Positions 45,082 to 54,057 of a stretch of 64,000 bases of DNA are shown here, piece after piece. Positions within the stretch are counted from its first letter, which is position 1. The number at the start of each line of letters is the position of its first letter. The translations under genes and the position numbers were made by a program. The notes beneath the pieces were generated by a model that saw only the letters and a list, made by a program, of their open reading frames with translations, was not told where the DNA came from and searched no databases. Source of the DNA: Clavibacter michiganensis subsp. insidiosus (GTDB lineage: Bacteria; Actinomycetota; Actinomycetes; Actinomycetales; Microbacteriaceae); NCBI RefSeq assembly GCF_002240565.1, contig NZ_MZMO01000001.1:434001-498000 (forward strand), read 5' to 3'.

Positions 45082-45723
45082 TCAGCGGACCTGCGTGCGG
45101 GCGCGCTGCGGGTCCTCGATGAGGCGGATCGTGTCCGGGATGTCGAGGCGCCCCGGGAAGTCGAGGTGCGTGAAGCGGCCGTCGGGGTCGTAGGAGGCGG
45201 TGGGCGTGGCGATCCGCGAGCCGCGGACGGCCGCGATCAGCGCCTCGGCGCGCTCGGGCGTGATGGTCGTGGTCGGACCGATCGCGAGCACGACGCGGAA
45301 GCGCCCGCCGCCGGCGAGGTCGAGGCGAAGGGTCACGGGGTAGCGGAGGGGTCGTCGCCTGCGGGGCTTGTCGTAGCGCGACGGAGGCGTCTCGACCGCC
45401 AGCTCGACGAGCGCTCCCACCAGGTCGGTGAAGGGGCGCTCCTTCCCGCGGACGCGGAGCAGGCCGCGAGCCGCGTGGACGTCCAGCGCCGGAGTGAGCA
45501 GCGTGACGACGAGGAGGACGAGCGCCGCGGCGGCGGCGATGCCGACCAGGAGCGTGGCGATGACCGTGATCCACCCGCCGCCGATGCCCTCCTCGAGGCG
45601 CTCGCCGAGTGCGCCGAGCGGATTCGACCCGACGTAGACCACGACGAAGAACCAGACGCCGCCGATCAGCAGCCGCTGCCGGTACGTGGGCGCCGGGATC
45701 CGCACCCAGCCCTCGTCGGCCAC
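45082..45723 (-). CDS. Two-helix membrane protein, paralog of the 45727 gene
   Basis: 213 residues. The start MADEGWVRIPAPTYRQRLL, two helices (~18-40 and ~52-80), then a cytoplasmic domain with LDVHAARGLLRVRGKE and a C-terminal ALIAAVRGSRIATP ... GRFTHLDFPGRLDIPD. The same landmarks occur in the neighbouring gene. Function unknown; convergent with the acetyltransferase. Confidence 0.65.
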   Translation of the reverse strand: MADEGWVRIPAPTYRQRLLIGGVWFFVVVYVGSNPLGALGERLEEGIGGGWITVIATLLVGIAAAAALVLLVVTLLTPALDVHAARGLLRVRGKERPFTDLVGALVELAVETPPSRYDKPRRRRPLRYPVTLRLDLAGGGRFRVVLAIGPTTTITPERAEALIAAVRGSRIATPTASYDPDGRFTHLDFPGRLDIPDTIRLIEDPQRARTQVR

Positions 45724-45726
45724 GCG

Positions 45727-46689
45727 TCAGCTGCCGTCGGAGGGGCGGGCGGGCTCCGCGGGCTCAGCGGATCCGTCGCGCTCGGCCCCCGCGCGCGCCG
45801 CGTCGACGGCGGCGCGCTGCTCGGCCGCGCGGCGCGCGTCGCGCCGGATGACGAGCGCGTACGCGATCCCGCCCGGCAGCATCACCAGGGCGATGGCGAT
45901 CACCGGGATCCCCTGGCGGCCGAAGAGAGCGTCCGGGTGGAGGACCGCGACCACGGTCGCGCCGAGCCCGAGGAGGATCGCGAAGGCGGCGATGACGTAC
46001 TGGGAACGGGCGCTCTGCCGTGGGAAGCGGGGCGTCGTCCCGGCCTGGTGGACGTTGCGGGAGCCCGACCCGAGCCCCCGCTGCGCGAGCGCGGCGGTCG
46101 GGTCCGCGGTGCCGCTGCCGTCGACGAGCGCCGCCGCGTCGTCGAGGGTCAGGTGGCCCGGGAACTCGACGTGCGCGAACGTGCCGTGCGGGTCGTCCTT
46201 CGAGCGGGGCGGGGCTATGCGGGATCCGCGGATCGCAGCGAGGAGCGCGTCCCGCTGGTCGTCGGCGAGCCGCACGCCCTCCCGCGTGGAGACGACGACG
46301 CTGCAGCTCTCGCCGCCGGTCGTCGCGAGACGGAGGACCAGGGTGTCGTCGCCTTCCCCGCCGGTCAGCTCGATCCGGGCGCCGGTGATCTCCGGGAAGC
46401 CCCACTCCTTCCGCCCGATGCGGAGGACGCCGCGCGCGATGTCGACCGCGGGCGGCTGCGTGCGCTCGGCGACGATCAGGTACGCGATGCCGAGCACCGC
46501 GATGGCGATGGCGATGGGCAGGCCCACCCGGATGAGCGGCGACGGGCCGACGGCCTCGTCGACGATGCGCGTGAGCCCACCGACGGGCGGCCAGAGGAAG
46601 AGGGAGCCGATCGCGAGCGAGGCGAGGGTCAGGAGGAGTCGCTGCCGGGTGCCCGGGGACGGGATGCGCACCCACGTCCCCTCAGCCAT
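45727..46689 (-). CDS. Four-helix membrane protein, paralog of the 45082 gene
   Basis: 320 residues. Shares EGTWVRIPSPGTRQRLL, VDIARGVLRIGRKEW, LLAAIRGSRIAPP and GTFAHVEFPGHLTLDD with the gene downstream, then adds an extra C-terminal part with two more helices and an Ala/Glu-rich tail. Three bases separate it from its paralog, so they are an operon from tandem duplication. Function unknown. Confidence 0.65.
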   Translation of the reverse strand: MAEGTWVRIPSPGTRQRLLLTLASLAIGSLFLWPPVGGLTRIVDEAVGPSPLIRVGLPIAIAIAVLGIAYLIVAERTQPPAVDIARGVLRIGRKEWGFPEITGARIELTGGEGDDTLVLRLATTGGESCSVVVSTREGVRLADDQRDALLAAIRGSRIAPPRSKDDPHGTFAHVEFPGHLTLDDAAALVDGSGTADPTAALAQRGLGSGSRNVHQAGTTPRFPRQSARSQYVIAAFAILLGLGATVVAVLHPDALFGRQGIPVIAIALVMLPGGIAYALVIRRDARRAAEQRAAVDAARAGAERDGSAEPAEPARPSDGS

Positions 46690-46775
46690 GCTCCGACCCT
46701 ACGGGCGCGGATCCGCGTCGCCGGCCCGATCGGCGCCCGCCCGCGCCCCCAGAACGAGGCGCGCCGGACGCCGGA

Positions 46776-47579
46776 TCACGGTGCCGCCGGCTCGTCCCAC
46801 CCGTCCTGCGGGGTGTCGCAGGTCCCGCGGAACACGTACTGCGACGGGCGCTTGCGCTCGCGGCTCGACCAGTCGATGGCGGGGCGGCGGGCTTCCGGCG
46901 GCAGGTAGCCCAGGCGGTACACGGCCATGAGCTCGAGCTCCGGCGGCACGCGCAGCAGCTCCTCCACCCGGGTCCACTGCTCCCGGATCTCCATCGGGAA
47001 CGAGATGAACTGGATCCCCATGCCGATGGCGCCGGTCGTCAGCCACACGTTCTCCATCGCGGCGCCCATCGAGAACGTCGAGTAGAAGGACGCGAGCGAC
47101 TCGGGGCGCTCCTCGGCGCGGTCGAGCATCACGCCGATGAGCAGCGGGCTGCCCGCGACGAGCTTGCGGTTCTCCCGGCCGAGCGTCTGCGGGACCCGCA
47201 GCGAGTTCATGAGCCGCTGGCCCCGCTTCGTGAACGCCTGCTTCGTGAAGGGGCGCAGCGGCGCGGGCAGCTTGTCGAACAGCATGCCGTCGCGGCGCGC
47301 GTCCATCTCCTCCTGCGAGAAGCGGAAGTAGTGCTTGTAGCGCTCGAAGAACGTGCCGTTCGACATCGTCTCGGTCATGCTCGCGCCGCTGATCTCGGCG
47401 ATCCGCTCGATCGTGTCCCGCTCCTCGACGAGCACGAACCGCCACGGCTGGCTGTTGAGCTGCGAGGGCGCGCAGCCGGCCACCTCCATGAGGAGGCGCT
47501 GGTGCTCCTCGCTCACGGGATCCGGCAGGAAGGCGCCGTTGGTGGTCCTCCGGGCGCGCAGGACGTCGAGGAAGTCGAT
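46776..47579 (-). CDS. Nitroreductase-family protein with apparent ATC start
   Basis: 267 residues if translated from ATC 47579. Nitroreductase fold with FMN-binding [15 protein letters not shown] and C-terminal MGIQFISFP / YRLGYLP. The conserved N-terminal helix ([17 protein letters not shown]) is fully in frame upstream of the first GTG (47516) and begins with ATC-GAC, where family members have ATG-GAC. An in-frame stop (of the upstream gene) lies two codons before. TGGAG sits 8 bases upstream of the ATC. Starting at GTG 47516 would remove 21 conserved residues. Confidence 0.78.
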   Translation of the reverse strand: MDFLDVLRARRTTNGAFLPDPVSEEHQRLLMEVAGCAPSQLNSQPWRFVLVEERDTIERIAEISGASMTETMSNGTFFERYKHYFRFSQEEMDARRDGMLFDKLPAPLRPFTKQAFTKRGQRLMNSLRVPQTLGRENRKLVAGSPLLIGVMLDRAEERPESLASFYSTFSMGAAMENVWLTTGAIGMGIQFISFPMEIREQWTRVEELLRVPPELELMAVYRLGYLPPEARRPAIDWSSRERKRPSQYVFRGTCDTPQDGWDEPAAP

Positions 47580-47582
47580 GGG

Positions 47583-47957
47583 TCAACTCCAGGTGGCGAG
47601 GATGCCCCGGACGTACCAGGGGGCGGCGGTCAGGGCGACGGCGGGGTGCCGGCGGGTGCGGGTGCCGACGCGGGGGAGCGCGGCGAGCGGGATCAGGGCG
47701 GGGGCGAGCGCGCGGGCGGCGCGGCGGGCGGCGGGGCGCGCGGCGGATCCGGCCCAGGGCGGCGACGCGAGCGCGACCGCGGTGAGCGCGCTCGTCAGCA
47801 CGTACGCGCGCTGGTGGAGCCGGAGCTCGGGGCGGGGCGGCAGGATCCGGGTGGCCGCCGCGATCCCGATGGCGCAGTTCACGAGGTACGCGGCGCTCGC
47901 CGCGGCGAACGCGGCGCGGACCACGGGCGTCGCGGTGCGGGTCCGGCTCTCGGTCAT
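47583..47957 (-). CDS. Small Ala-rich membrane protein
   Basis: 124 residues, three weak hydrophobic segments (AAFAAASAAYLVNCAIGIAAA, YVLTSALTAVALASPPW, ALAPALIPLAALP) separated by Arg-rich loops. It ends 4 bases before the nitroreductase start codon in the same frame, so the two are translationally linked. Unrecognised. Confidence 0.5.
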   Translation of the reverse strand: MTESRTRTATPVVRAAFAAASAAYLVNCAIGIAAATRILPPRPELRLHQRAYVLTSALTAVALASPPWAGSAARPAARRAARALAPALIPLAALPRVGTRTRRHPAVALTAAPWYVRGILATWS

Positions 47958-48046
47958 CCCCTTCGACGCTAGTCCGACGACGCACGGGTCGGTCGGGCCG
48001 CGACCGGCGCGCGCCGCCGCCGCCGGGATCCGGGTTGGATGGACCC

Positions 48047-48676
48047 ATGCACCGACCCCCGGCGGCTCCCGCGCGCCTGCTCCTCACCCGCCATGCGCAG
48101 ACGCCGTGGAACCGGGAGTACCGCTACAACTCGCGCACCGACGTGGACGTGGGGGACGACGCGGCCGAGCAGCTCGCGCCCCTCGCGGCGCGGCTCCGGG
48201 GCGAGGGTGTGGAGCGGATCCTCGTGAGCACGCTCGCGCGCGCCCGCAGCACCGCGCGGATCCTGCAGGAGCAGGGCGTCGCGCCGGGCGTCGTGCCGGA
48301 GCCGCGCGCGGAGCTGGTGGAGCTCGACTTCGGCGGCTTCGAGGGGATCACGCGCGACGAGCTGCGCGGGCCCGTGCACGGCGCGGCGTTCGCGGCCTGG
48401 CTGACGGGCGAGGACGGCGCGCCCGCGGCACCCGGCGGCGGCGAGAGCTGGGCGGCGGCGGCGGCGCGGGCGCGCGCGGTGCTCGACGACGTGGCGGCGG
48501 ATCCGCGCACCACCCTCGTGGTCGCCCACGGCTACCTGCTGCGCGTGCTCTACCTCACGGCGCTCGGCCGCTCGCCCGCGCTCACGCGGTCGCTGGTGTG
48601 GGCGAACGGGCAGCTCATCGAGCTGGAGCGCGACGGATCCGGGTGGCGCGAGCGCGGTGCGGGAGCGGCCGGCTAG
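48047..48676 (+). CDS. Histidine phosphatase (phosphoglycerate-mutase-like)
   Basis: 209 residues from ATG 48047. Catalytic LTRHAQTPWN (phospho-His), STLARARSTA (Arg contact), and second His in LVVAHGYLLRVL. Similar to small broad-specificity phosphatases (GpmB/CobC-like). Overlaps the stop of the convergent gene by 4 bases. Confidence 0.88.
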   Translation: MHRPPAAPARLLLTRHAQTPWNREYRYNSRTDVDVGDDAAEQLAPLAARLRGEGVERILVSTLARARSTARILQEQGVAPGVVPEPRAELVELDFGGFEGITRDELRGPVHGAAFAAWLTGEDGAPAAPGGGESWAAAAARARAVLDDVAADPRTTLVVAHGYLLRVLYLTALGRSPALTRSLVWANGQLIELERDGSGWRERGAGAAG

Positions 48677-49041
48677 TGCTCGTCGCCGACGGGATCCCCG
48701 CTCTCCGCCGGGTAGCGGAGCTCGAACACGACCTCGTCGATCACGCCCGTCCAGACCATGTCGTCGCCGCGGCGCGCGAGCGGGCCGTCGGTGAGGTCGA
48801 TGGCGTCCGCGAGGCCGAGCCCCGCGATCCACGACTCGATGACCTCGCGCCGCACCTCGGGCGCGTACGCGTCGGCGTCGCCCGAGAAGTGCACGCCCTC
48901 CCACGGGCCGCCGAGCTGCCACGCGAGCGGCGGCAGGCCGCGGATGGCGCCCTCGGTGTTCCAGGCCAGGCCGACGGAGGTCTCGATCGCCAGCCGCGTG
49001 ATGCGGCGCTCGGTCGGGAGGTGCTCGGGTGCGGTCGACAC
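48673..49041 (-). CDS. Hypothetical 122-residue protein
   Basis: From GTG 49041 with GAGGAG upstream. Soluble, acidic; two Trp-rich segments (LAWNTEGAIRGLPPLAW, VIESWIAGLGL) and a beta-rich end (MVWTGVIDEVVFELRYP). No recognised motif. Confidence 0.5.
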   Translation of the reverse strand: MSTAPEHLPTERRITRLAIETSVGLAWNTEGAIRGLPPLAWQLGGPWEGVHFSGDADAYAPEVRREVIESWIAGLGLADAIDLTDGPLARRGDDMVWTGVIDEVVFELRYPAESGDPVGDEH

Positions 49042-49310
49042 GGTGTCTCCTCGTGCGGCCGGTGCGGCCGTGCTCGTGCGTGGGGTCAGCCGCACCGTAA
49101 CGGGGAGCAGACGACCTCGCCAGTCGGATGCGCCGCGCGGACATGCGACGGGACGCCGGATGGCCCATCGTATTTCCTCGGGCCATGGATGAGAGGATGA
49201 TCGCGGCGGAGGCAGGGGATCCGGGCGGGGGACCGCGCGGGACCGGCACCGCCCGTCGGCCGCATCGGGGGATGACGGCACAGATGCACCGCACCATCCG
49301 AGGGGGAGAC

Positions 49311-49649
49311 ATGGCGCTCACGACCGCCACCGCACGACGCGAGGACGACGTCACCGTCGTCACCGCAGCAGGGATGCTCAACATGGCCGCGGCCCCCGAG
49401 CTCCGGCAGGCGATCCACGACGCGCTGGATCCGGCGCCCGCGCGCATCGTCGTCGACCTCGCCGGCGTCGACTTCATCGACTCCTCCGGCCTCGGCGCCC
49501 TCATCGCGGGCCTCCGCGCCGCGCGCGACGCCGGCGGCGACCTCCGCATCTCGGCGCCGGGCCCGCAGGTCGCGATGGTGCTGCAGCTCTCCAACCTCGA
49601 CCGGGTGCTGATCTCCACCCCGACGGCCGAGGCGGCCTACCGTGACTGA
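49311..49649 (+). CDS. STAS-domain anti-sigma factor antagonist (RsbV-like)
   Basis: 112 residues. The phosphorylatable Ser lies in DFIDSSGLGALIAGL (S58/S59). Dephosphorylated antagonist binds the anti-sigma kinase and frees a stress sigma factor. It overlaps the kinase gene by 8 bases and is first in a three-gene unit. Confidence 0.92.
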   Translation: MALTTATARREDDVTVVTAAGMLNMAAAPELRQAIHDALDPAPARIVVDLAGVDFIDSSGLGALIAGLRAARDAGGDLRISAPGPQVAMVLQLSNLDRVLISTPTAEAAYRD

Positions 49650-50064
49650 GACCACCCGCAGCCTCACGCTCCAGTCCCCGCCCGACGACGTCGACGCCGT
49701 CCACGAGCTCGTCGCCGGCCTCTGGGACGACCGCCCCGACGTGGGCGCGCTCGACCGCATGGCGTTCGAGACCGCGCTCATCGAGCTGGCCTCCAACGTG
49801 ATCGAGCACGCGGACGACGGCCAGGGCGTCACGTGCGTGGTGAGCGTCACCGTCGACGACGGCGTGATGAGCGCGCGGCTGCGCGACGGATCCGAGCCGG
49901 GGGACTTCCGCCTCACCACGCGCGAGATGCCGGGCGCCGACGCCGAGTCGGGCCGCGGCCTCGCGATGGTGCAGATGCTCTGCGACGAGCTGACCTACGA
50001 GCGGGTCGGCGGCGAGAACGTGTGGAGCGTCCGCCGGACCCGGATCGAGCCCGAGGCGTCCTGA
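49642..50064 (+). CDS. Anti-sigma factor serine kinase (RsbW-like)
   Basis: 140 residues, HATPase_c fold: N-box in FETALIELASNVIEHAD, then ADAESGRGLAMVQMLCDEL as the G box. It binds a stress sigma factor or phosphorylates the STAS antagonist at 49311. TGATG overlap with the phosphatase gene. Confidence 0.92.
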   Translation: MTETTRSLTLQSPPDDVDAVHELVAGLWDDRPDVGALDRMAFETALIELASNVIEHADDGQGVTCVVSVTVDDGVMSARLRDGSEPGDFRLTTREMPGADAESGRGLAMVQMLCDELTYERVGGENVWSVRRTRIEPEAS

Positions 50065-51392
50065 TGGTCTCGCCCGCGCGCGCGCCACGGCTCGCCGCGC
50101 TCTCGCTGCCCGCGTGGGTCGGCCGCGCGGCCTGGATCCCCGAGTCCGCCGCCCGGTCCGGATCCGCAGGCACGTCCGGCCCCACCCCCGCGCTCAAGCA
50201 GCTGCCGATGCTGGTGCTCTTCGCGCTCGCGGTGCTCACCAGCGCGGCCGTGCCCACGATCGGGATCACGGCGCCGCGCGCGCTCCTCGTGTCCTGCGCG
50301 ATCCTCGGGGTCGGCACCCTGCTCGCCGTCGTCGTCACCCTGCGCCACGACCTCGCGCGCTTCGCCGTCGTCGTGCCCGCCCTCGACTTCCTCGCCGTCG
50401 GCCTGCTGCGGATCGGGACGGGCGAGAGCGCGTCCGTCTTCGGATCCCTGGTGATCCTCCCGGTCGTCTGGTTCAGCCTCAACCCGAGCCGCTGGAACGT
50501 GCTCGTCGCGTTCGTCGGGGTCTACGTGAGCCTCGGCCTGCCGCTCCTGCTCCGGCTCGGCGCGCAGAACGCGAACGAGCTGTGGCGTGGGTTCTTCAGC
50601 GCCCTCGCCTTCGCGGTCGCGGCGCTCGTGGTCAACGAGCTGTCGCGCCGCACGCGGGTCAGCCTCGAGGAGTCGCGCGACCGGGAGCGGGTGAGCGAGG
50701 AGGAGCTGACCCGGGCGTCCGTCGTGCAGCGCGCGCTCCTGCCGAAGACGAGCGTGCCGCTCGCCGGGTACCAGGTCGCGGGCGCGTGCCTGCCGTCCAA
50801 GGCCGTGGGCGGCGACTTCTTCGACTGGTACCCGGTGAAGGAGGGCCTTGCGTTCACGCTCGGCGACGTGATGGGCAAGGGCGTCGGCGCCGGGATCATC
50901 GCGGCCACCGCGCGTGCCGTCGTGCGCAGCGCCAAGAACGTGCCGGATCCCGTCGCCGCCATCGAGCGCACCGCCGACTGCTTCACCGCGGAGATGAGCG
51001 CGGCGGCCTCCTTCGCCACCGTGTTCCACGCCCGCGTGCGCGCCGAGGACAACACCGTCCTCTACGCCGACGCGGGCCACGGCCTGTCCGCGCTGGTGCG
51101 CGCGGACGGCACGCACGAGCGGCTGGAGTCCACGGACCTGCCCGTCGGCGTGCCGGGGGCGGCCGGCTGGCGGTCGCACGAGGTCGCGCTCGGCCCCGGC
51201 GACCTCATCGTCACCTTCAGCGACGGCGTGCTCGACCTCTACGACGGCACCCTCCGCGCGGTCGACCGGGTGGCCGAGCTCGCGCGCGCGTCCGCGTCGG
51301 CGGACGAGCTGGTGCGGCGGATCACGGCGCTCGCCGCTGGTCAGGCGAACCCGGACGACGTGACCGTGGTGGTGCTGCGCCGCGAGGCCTGA
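50064..51392 (+). CDS. Membrane SpoIIE-type PP2C phosphatase (RsbU/P-like)
   Basis: 442 residues. About six N-terminal membrane helices (residues ~45-195), a short coiled linker (SLEESRDRERVSEEELTRASV) and a SpoIIE phosphatase: QRALLP, GGDFFDWY with the metal Asp, LGDVMGKGVGAG, YADAGH, FSDGVLD and NPDDVTVVVL. It would dephosphorylate the STAS antagonist in response to a membrane-sensed cue. Confidence 0.92.
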   Translation: MVSPARAPRLAALSLPAWVGRAAWIPESAARSGSAGTSGPTPALKQLPMLVLFALAVLTSAAVPTIGITAPRALLVSCAILGVGTLLAVVVTLRHDLARFAVVVPALDFLAVGLLRIGTGESASVFGSLVILPVVWFSLNPSRWNVLVAFVGVYVSLGLPLLLRLGAQNANELWRGFFSALAFAVAALVVNELSRRTRVSLEESRDRERVSEEELTRASVVQRALLPKTSVPLAGYQVAGACLPSKAVGGDFFDWYPVKEGLAFTLGDVMGKGVGAGIIAATARAVVRSAKNVPDPVAAIERTADCFTAEMSAAASFATVFHARVRAEDNTVLYADAGHGLSALVRADGTHERLESTDLPVGVPGAAGWRSHEVALGPGDLIVTFSDGVLDLYDGTLRAVDRVAELARASASADELVRRITALAAGQANPDDVTVVVLRREA

Positions 51393-51540
51393 GCGCGTCC
51401 GCGCGGGGAGGCCTCCTGATCCGGGGAGGGCTCCGAACACCCCGGCATACACTCGACGAAGGCGCCGCGGTCCGGGGGGATCGTGCGGCGGGCGGATCTC
51501 CGTCCGACGCGACCGGCGCCCGATCCACCAGGGGGAGCTC

Positions 51541-52800
51541 ATGGCCATGCCGGACACCGTCGCGCGCTCGGGCGGCTCGGATCCCGCGGGTCGCGCCAGC
51601 CGCGACGCCTCCTCCCTGCACGGCGTCGACGAGGAGGCGCGGCTCCGGGCCGTGCACGACCTGCGGCTCGTCGGATCCACCGCGGAGGAGCGCTTCGACC
51701 GAGTGACCCGCGTCGCGCGCGAGGTCTTCGGCGTGCCCGTGGCCGAGATCAACCTGGTGGGCGACGCCGAGCAGTTCACGAAGTCGCCGCAGCCCGCGGG
51801 CGTCTCGCTGCTGTCGGACCGCACGCAGTCGTTCTGCGACGTCGCCATCCAGAGCACGGAGATCCTCGTGGTGCCGGACGCGACCGCGGACGCGCGCTTC
51901 GCCGAGCGCACCACGGTCACCGGGCCCCGCCACATCCGCTTCTACGCCGGCCGCCCGCTCCTCTCCGGCGGCCAGACCGTCGGCACGCTCTGCCTCGTCG
52001 ACACCGAGCCGCGCGACCTCGCGCCCGCGCAGGAGAAGCTGCTCGACGAGATGGGCGCGTGGGTCGAGCGCGAGCTCCGCGACAGCCGGGAGGAGGAGAT
52101 CGCGGGCGACATCCAGCGCCGGCTCCTGCCCGTCGACCGGCCGCTCTGGCCCGACTTCGACCTCGCCGGCATCAGCCGCCCGGCCCGCGGCGTGGGCGGC
52201 GACTTCTACTCCTGGGGCGAGGACCCCGACGGGTTGCACGTGACCATCGCCGACGTGATGGGCAAGGGCGCGGGCGCGGCGATCCTCGCGTCGGCCGTGC
52301 GCTCGGGCTTCCAGGCGCACCGGGGGCCGGACGCCGCGCGCACCGTGACCGCGGTGCAGGCGCAGCTCCAGGGCGACCTCGACGCGACCGAGACGTTCGC
52401 GACGTTCCTGCACTGCCGCGTCGACGGATCCACCGGCCGCCTCTCCTACGCCGACGGCGGCCACGGCCTCACGGTGCTGATCCGCGCTGGCGGCGCCCAC
52501 GAGATGCTGCCGACGCTCGGCCTGCCGCTGGGCGTCGTGCCGGGTGCCGAGTGGTCCGCGGGATCCGCCGCGCTGCGCCCCGGCGACCGGCTCCTCGCCT
52601 TCACCGACGGCGCGCTCGACCTCTTCGACGGATCCCTCGACTCGGTCGCCCCGCTCGTCGACCTGGTGCGCACGGCCGCGGACGCCGCCGAGACCGTGGG
52701 CCGCATCGCGGACGCGGCGGCCGCGGCTGCCGCGCGCGGCACGGTCGGCGACGACGTGTCGGCGGTGTGCGTGCGCTACGCGGGCGGTGCCGCGGCCTGA
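51541..52800 (+). CDS. GAF-SpoIIE PP2C phosphatase
   Basis: 419 residues. GAF domain (~45-175; FGVPVAEINLVGDAEQFTKS, RPLLSGGQTVGTLCLVDTEP) then SpoIIE phosphatase (QRRLLP, GGDFYSWG, IADVMGKGAGAA, YADGGHG, FTDGALDLFDG, GDDVSAVCV). A separate promoter is likely: ATACACTCG in the 148-base gap upstream. A second, cytoplasmic input into the same partner-switch as the preceding three genes. Confidence 0.92.
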   Translation: MAMPDTVARSGGSDPAGRASRDASSLHGVDEEARLRAVHDLRLVGSTAEERFDRVTRVAREVFGVPVAEINLVGDAEQFTKSPQPAGVSLLSDRTQSFCDVAIQSTEILVVPDATADARFAERTTVTGPRHIRFYAGRPLLSGGQTVGTLCLVDTEPRDLAPAQEKLLDEMGAWVERELRDSREEEIAGDIQRRLLPVDRPLWPDFDLAGISRPARGVGGDFYSWGEDPDGLHVTIADVMGKGAGAAILASAVRSGFQAHRGPDAARTVTAVQAQLQGDLDATETFATFLHCRVDGSTGRLSYADGGHGLTVLIRAGGAHEMLPTLGLPLGVVPGAEWSAGSAALRPGDRLLAFTDGALDLFDGSLDSVAPLVDLVRTAADAAETVGRIADAAAAAAARGTVGDDVSAVCVRYAGGAAA

Positions 52801-52819
52801 ACCGACCGCGGCCCGGCCG

Positions 52820-53665
52820 TCAGGAGCCCGTCGCCCCCAGCGCCTGCAGGCTCGGGTGGTCGCGCAGCGCGTCGAGGCCCTGCGTGCCGAGCACCGTGAG
52901 CACGGCGGCGATGGGGGCGTCGACGCCGCGGAGGCGCAGCGGCTCCACGTCCGGGAACTGGCAGACGAGCGCCCACTTCGTCACCTCGGGGTAGACGGCC
53001 GTCATGCCCGCGTACCAGAACGCGAGCGACCGGCCCCCGACCTGGCAGAGGAGGCGGCGGTCGGAGATCACGAGCCGCACGGGCTGCAGCTCGCGCCACT
53101 GCTCGGCGGCCTGCGCCTCGGCCGCGCTCCGCCGGGACGCGTTGCCGATGGCCGCGATGGCCATCCCGCCGAGCACGAACGCGGGGCTGCCGACGAGGAA
53201 GCCGCCGGATCGCGTGTACGTCACGTCCTGCCCGTAGTACCGCTCGTAGTCCGCCTGCACGTCGTAGAGGAACACCTCGCCGGGCTCGGCGACGACGTCC
53301 CAGACGGGGAAGCCGGGTGGGCGCTCCCCGCGCAGCAGCGACGCGCGGAGGCGGCACGCCTCGGCCCAGCCCGCGGCGCTCCGGGCCGCCAGGTCCTGGG
53401 CGGCGGCGGCCTCGCGGGCCGGTCGGGCGAGCTCGTGCCGGGCGCCGCGGATCATGCCCGCGAGCACGCGCGCGCCGCGGATCAGGGTGCGCACCGCGGC
53501 GACGCAGAGGAGCAGGAGCACGAGCCCGGGGATGAGCGTCGCGGGTCGCGTGAGCACCGACGGGTCCGCGATCGCGGCGAGGAGCCCGAGGAGGCCCATC
53601 CCGAGCACGAGCAGCGCCGGCCAGCAGAGCAGCAGGCGGAACCAGCCGGGAACCTCGCGTCTCAC
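52820..53665 (-). CDS. Two-helix membrane protein at the end of the conjugation operon
   Basis: 281 residues from GTG 53665, which overlaps the DUF4913 stop (GTGA). Two N-terminal helices (LLLCWPALLVLGMGLLGLLAA and ATLIPGLVLLLLCVAAVRTLI), then a cytoplasmic domain with an internal hydrophobic patch (SPAFVLGGMAIAAIGN). The domain ends in a PH-like beta pattern (VRLVISDRRLLCQVGGRSLAFWYA). Unrecognised; linked by overlap to the transfer genes. Confidence 0.6.
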   Translation of the reverse strand: MRREVPGWFRLLLCWPALLVLGMGLLGLLAAIADPSVLTRPATLIPGLVLLLLCVAAVRTLIRGARVLAGMIRGARHELARPAREAAAAQDLAARSAAGWAEACRLRASLLRGERPPGFPVWDVVAEPGEVFLYDVQADYERYYGQDVTYTRSGGFLVGSPAFVLGGMAIAAIGNASRRSAAEAQAAEQWRELQPVRLVISDRRLLCQVGGRSLAFWYAGMTAVYPEVTKWALVCQFPDVEPLRLRGVDAPIAAVLTVLGTQGLDALRDHPSLQALGATGS

Positions 53666-54057
53666 GAGGCCGCTCCGGTCGGATCCGGCTCCGGCCGCGG
53701 CGCGCACGGCAGCGGCTCCCCGGACTCGGTGGTGGCGGAGGTGCGCGCGAAGGGGCCGGTCGGGCCCATGAGGACGGCGAGGTGGTAGTCCGCGTGATCC
53801 CGCCACCAGACGCTCATGCCGGTCGCGCCCTCGAGGCGCAGGGCCTCCCAGGCGAGGTGCAGCGCCTCGAGCCGCGCGACGGCCTCGGGGTGGCGCCACC
53901 ACTCGGGATCCCACCGGCTCTCGCCGCGCGGGCTGACCTCGCGGCGGTAGACGGGCGCGAGGAACCCGCGCACGAACGCGTCGACGTCGGGGAAGACCTG
54001 CACGGCGGCGGATGCGGCGGCCGCGGGCGCGTCGCCCCAGCCGAACGCGTCCGTCAC
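53662..54057 (-). CDS. DUF4913-domain protein
   Basis: 131 residues from GTG 54057 overlapping the coupling-protein stop. Core pattern: VDAFVRGFLAPVYRREV, RWDPEWWRHPEAVARLEALH, MSVWWRDHADYHLAVLM and GPFA, the Trp/His-rich DUF4913 signature seen beside actinobacterial TraG/TraD genes. Function unknown; a conjugation accessory by association. Confidence 0.82.
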   Translation of the reverse strand: MTDAFGWGDAPAAAASAAVQVFPDVDAFVRGFLAPVYRREVSPRGESRWDPEWWRHPEAVARLEALHLAWEALRLEGATGMSVWWRDHADYHLAVLMGPTGPFARTSATTESGEPLPCAPRPEPDPTGAAS

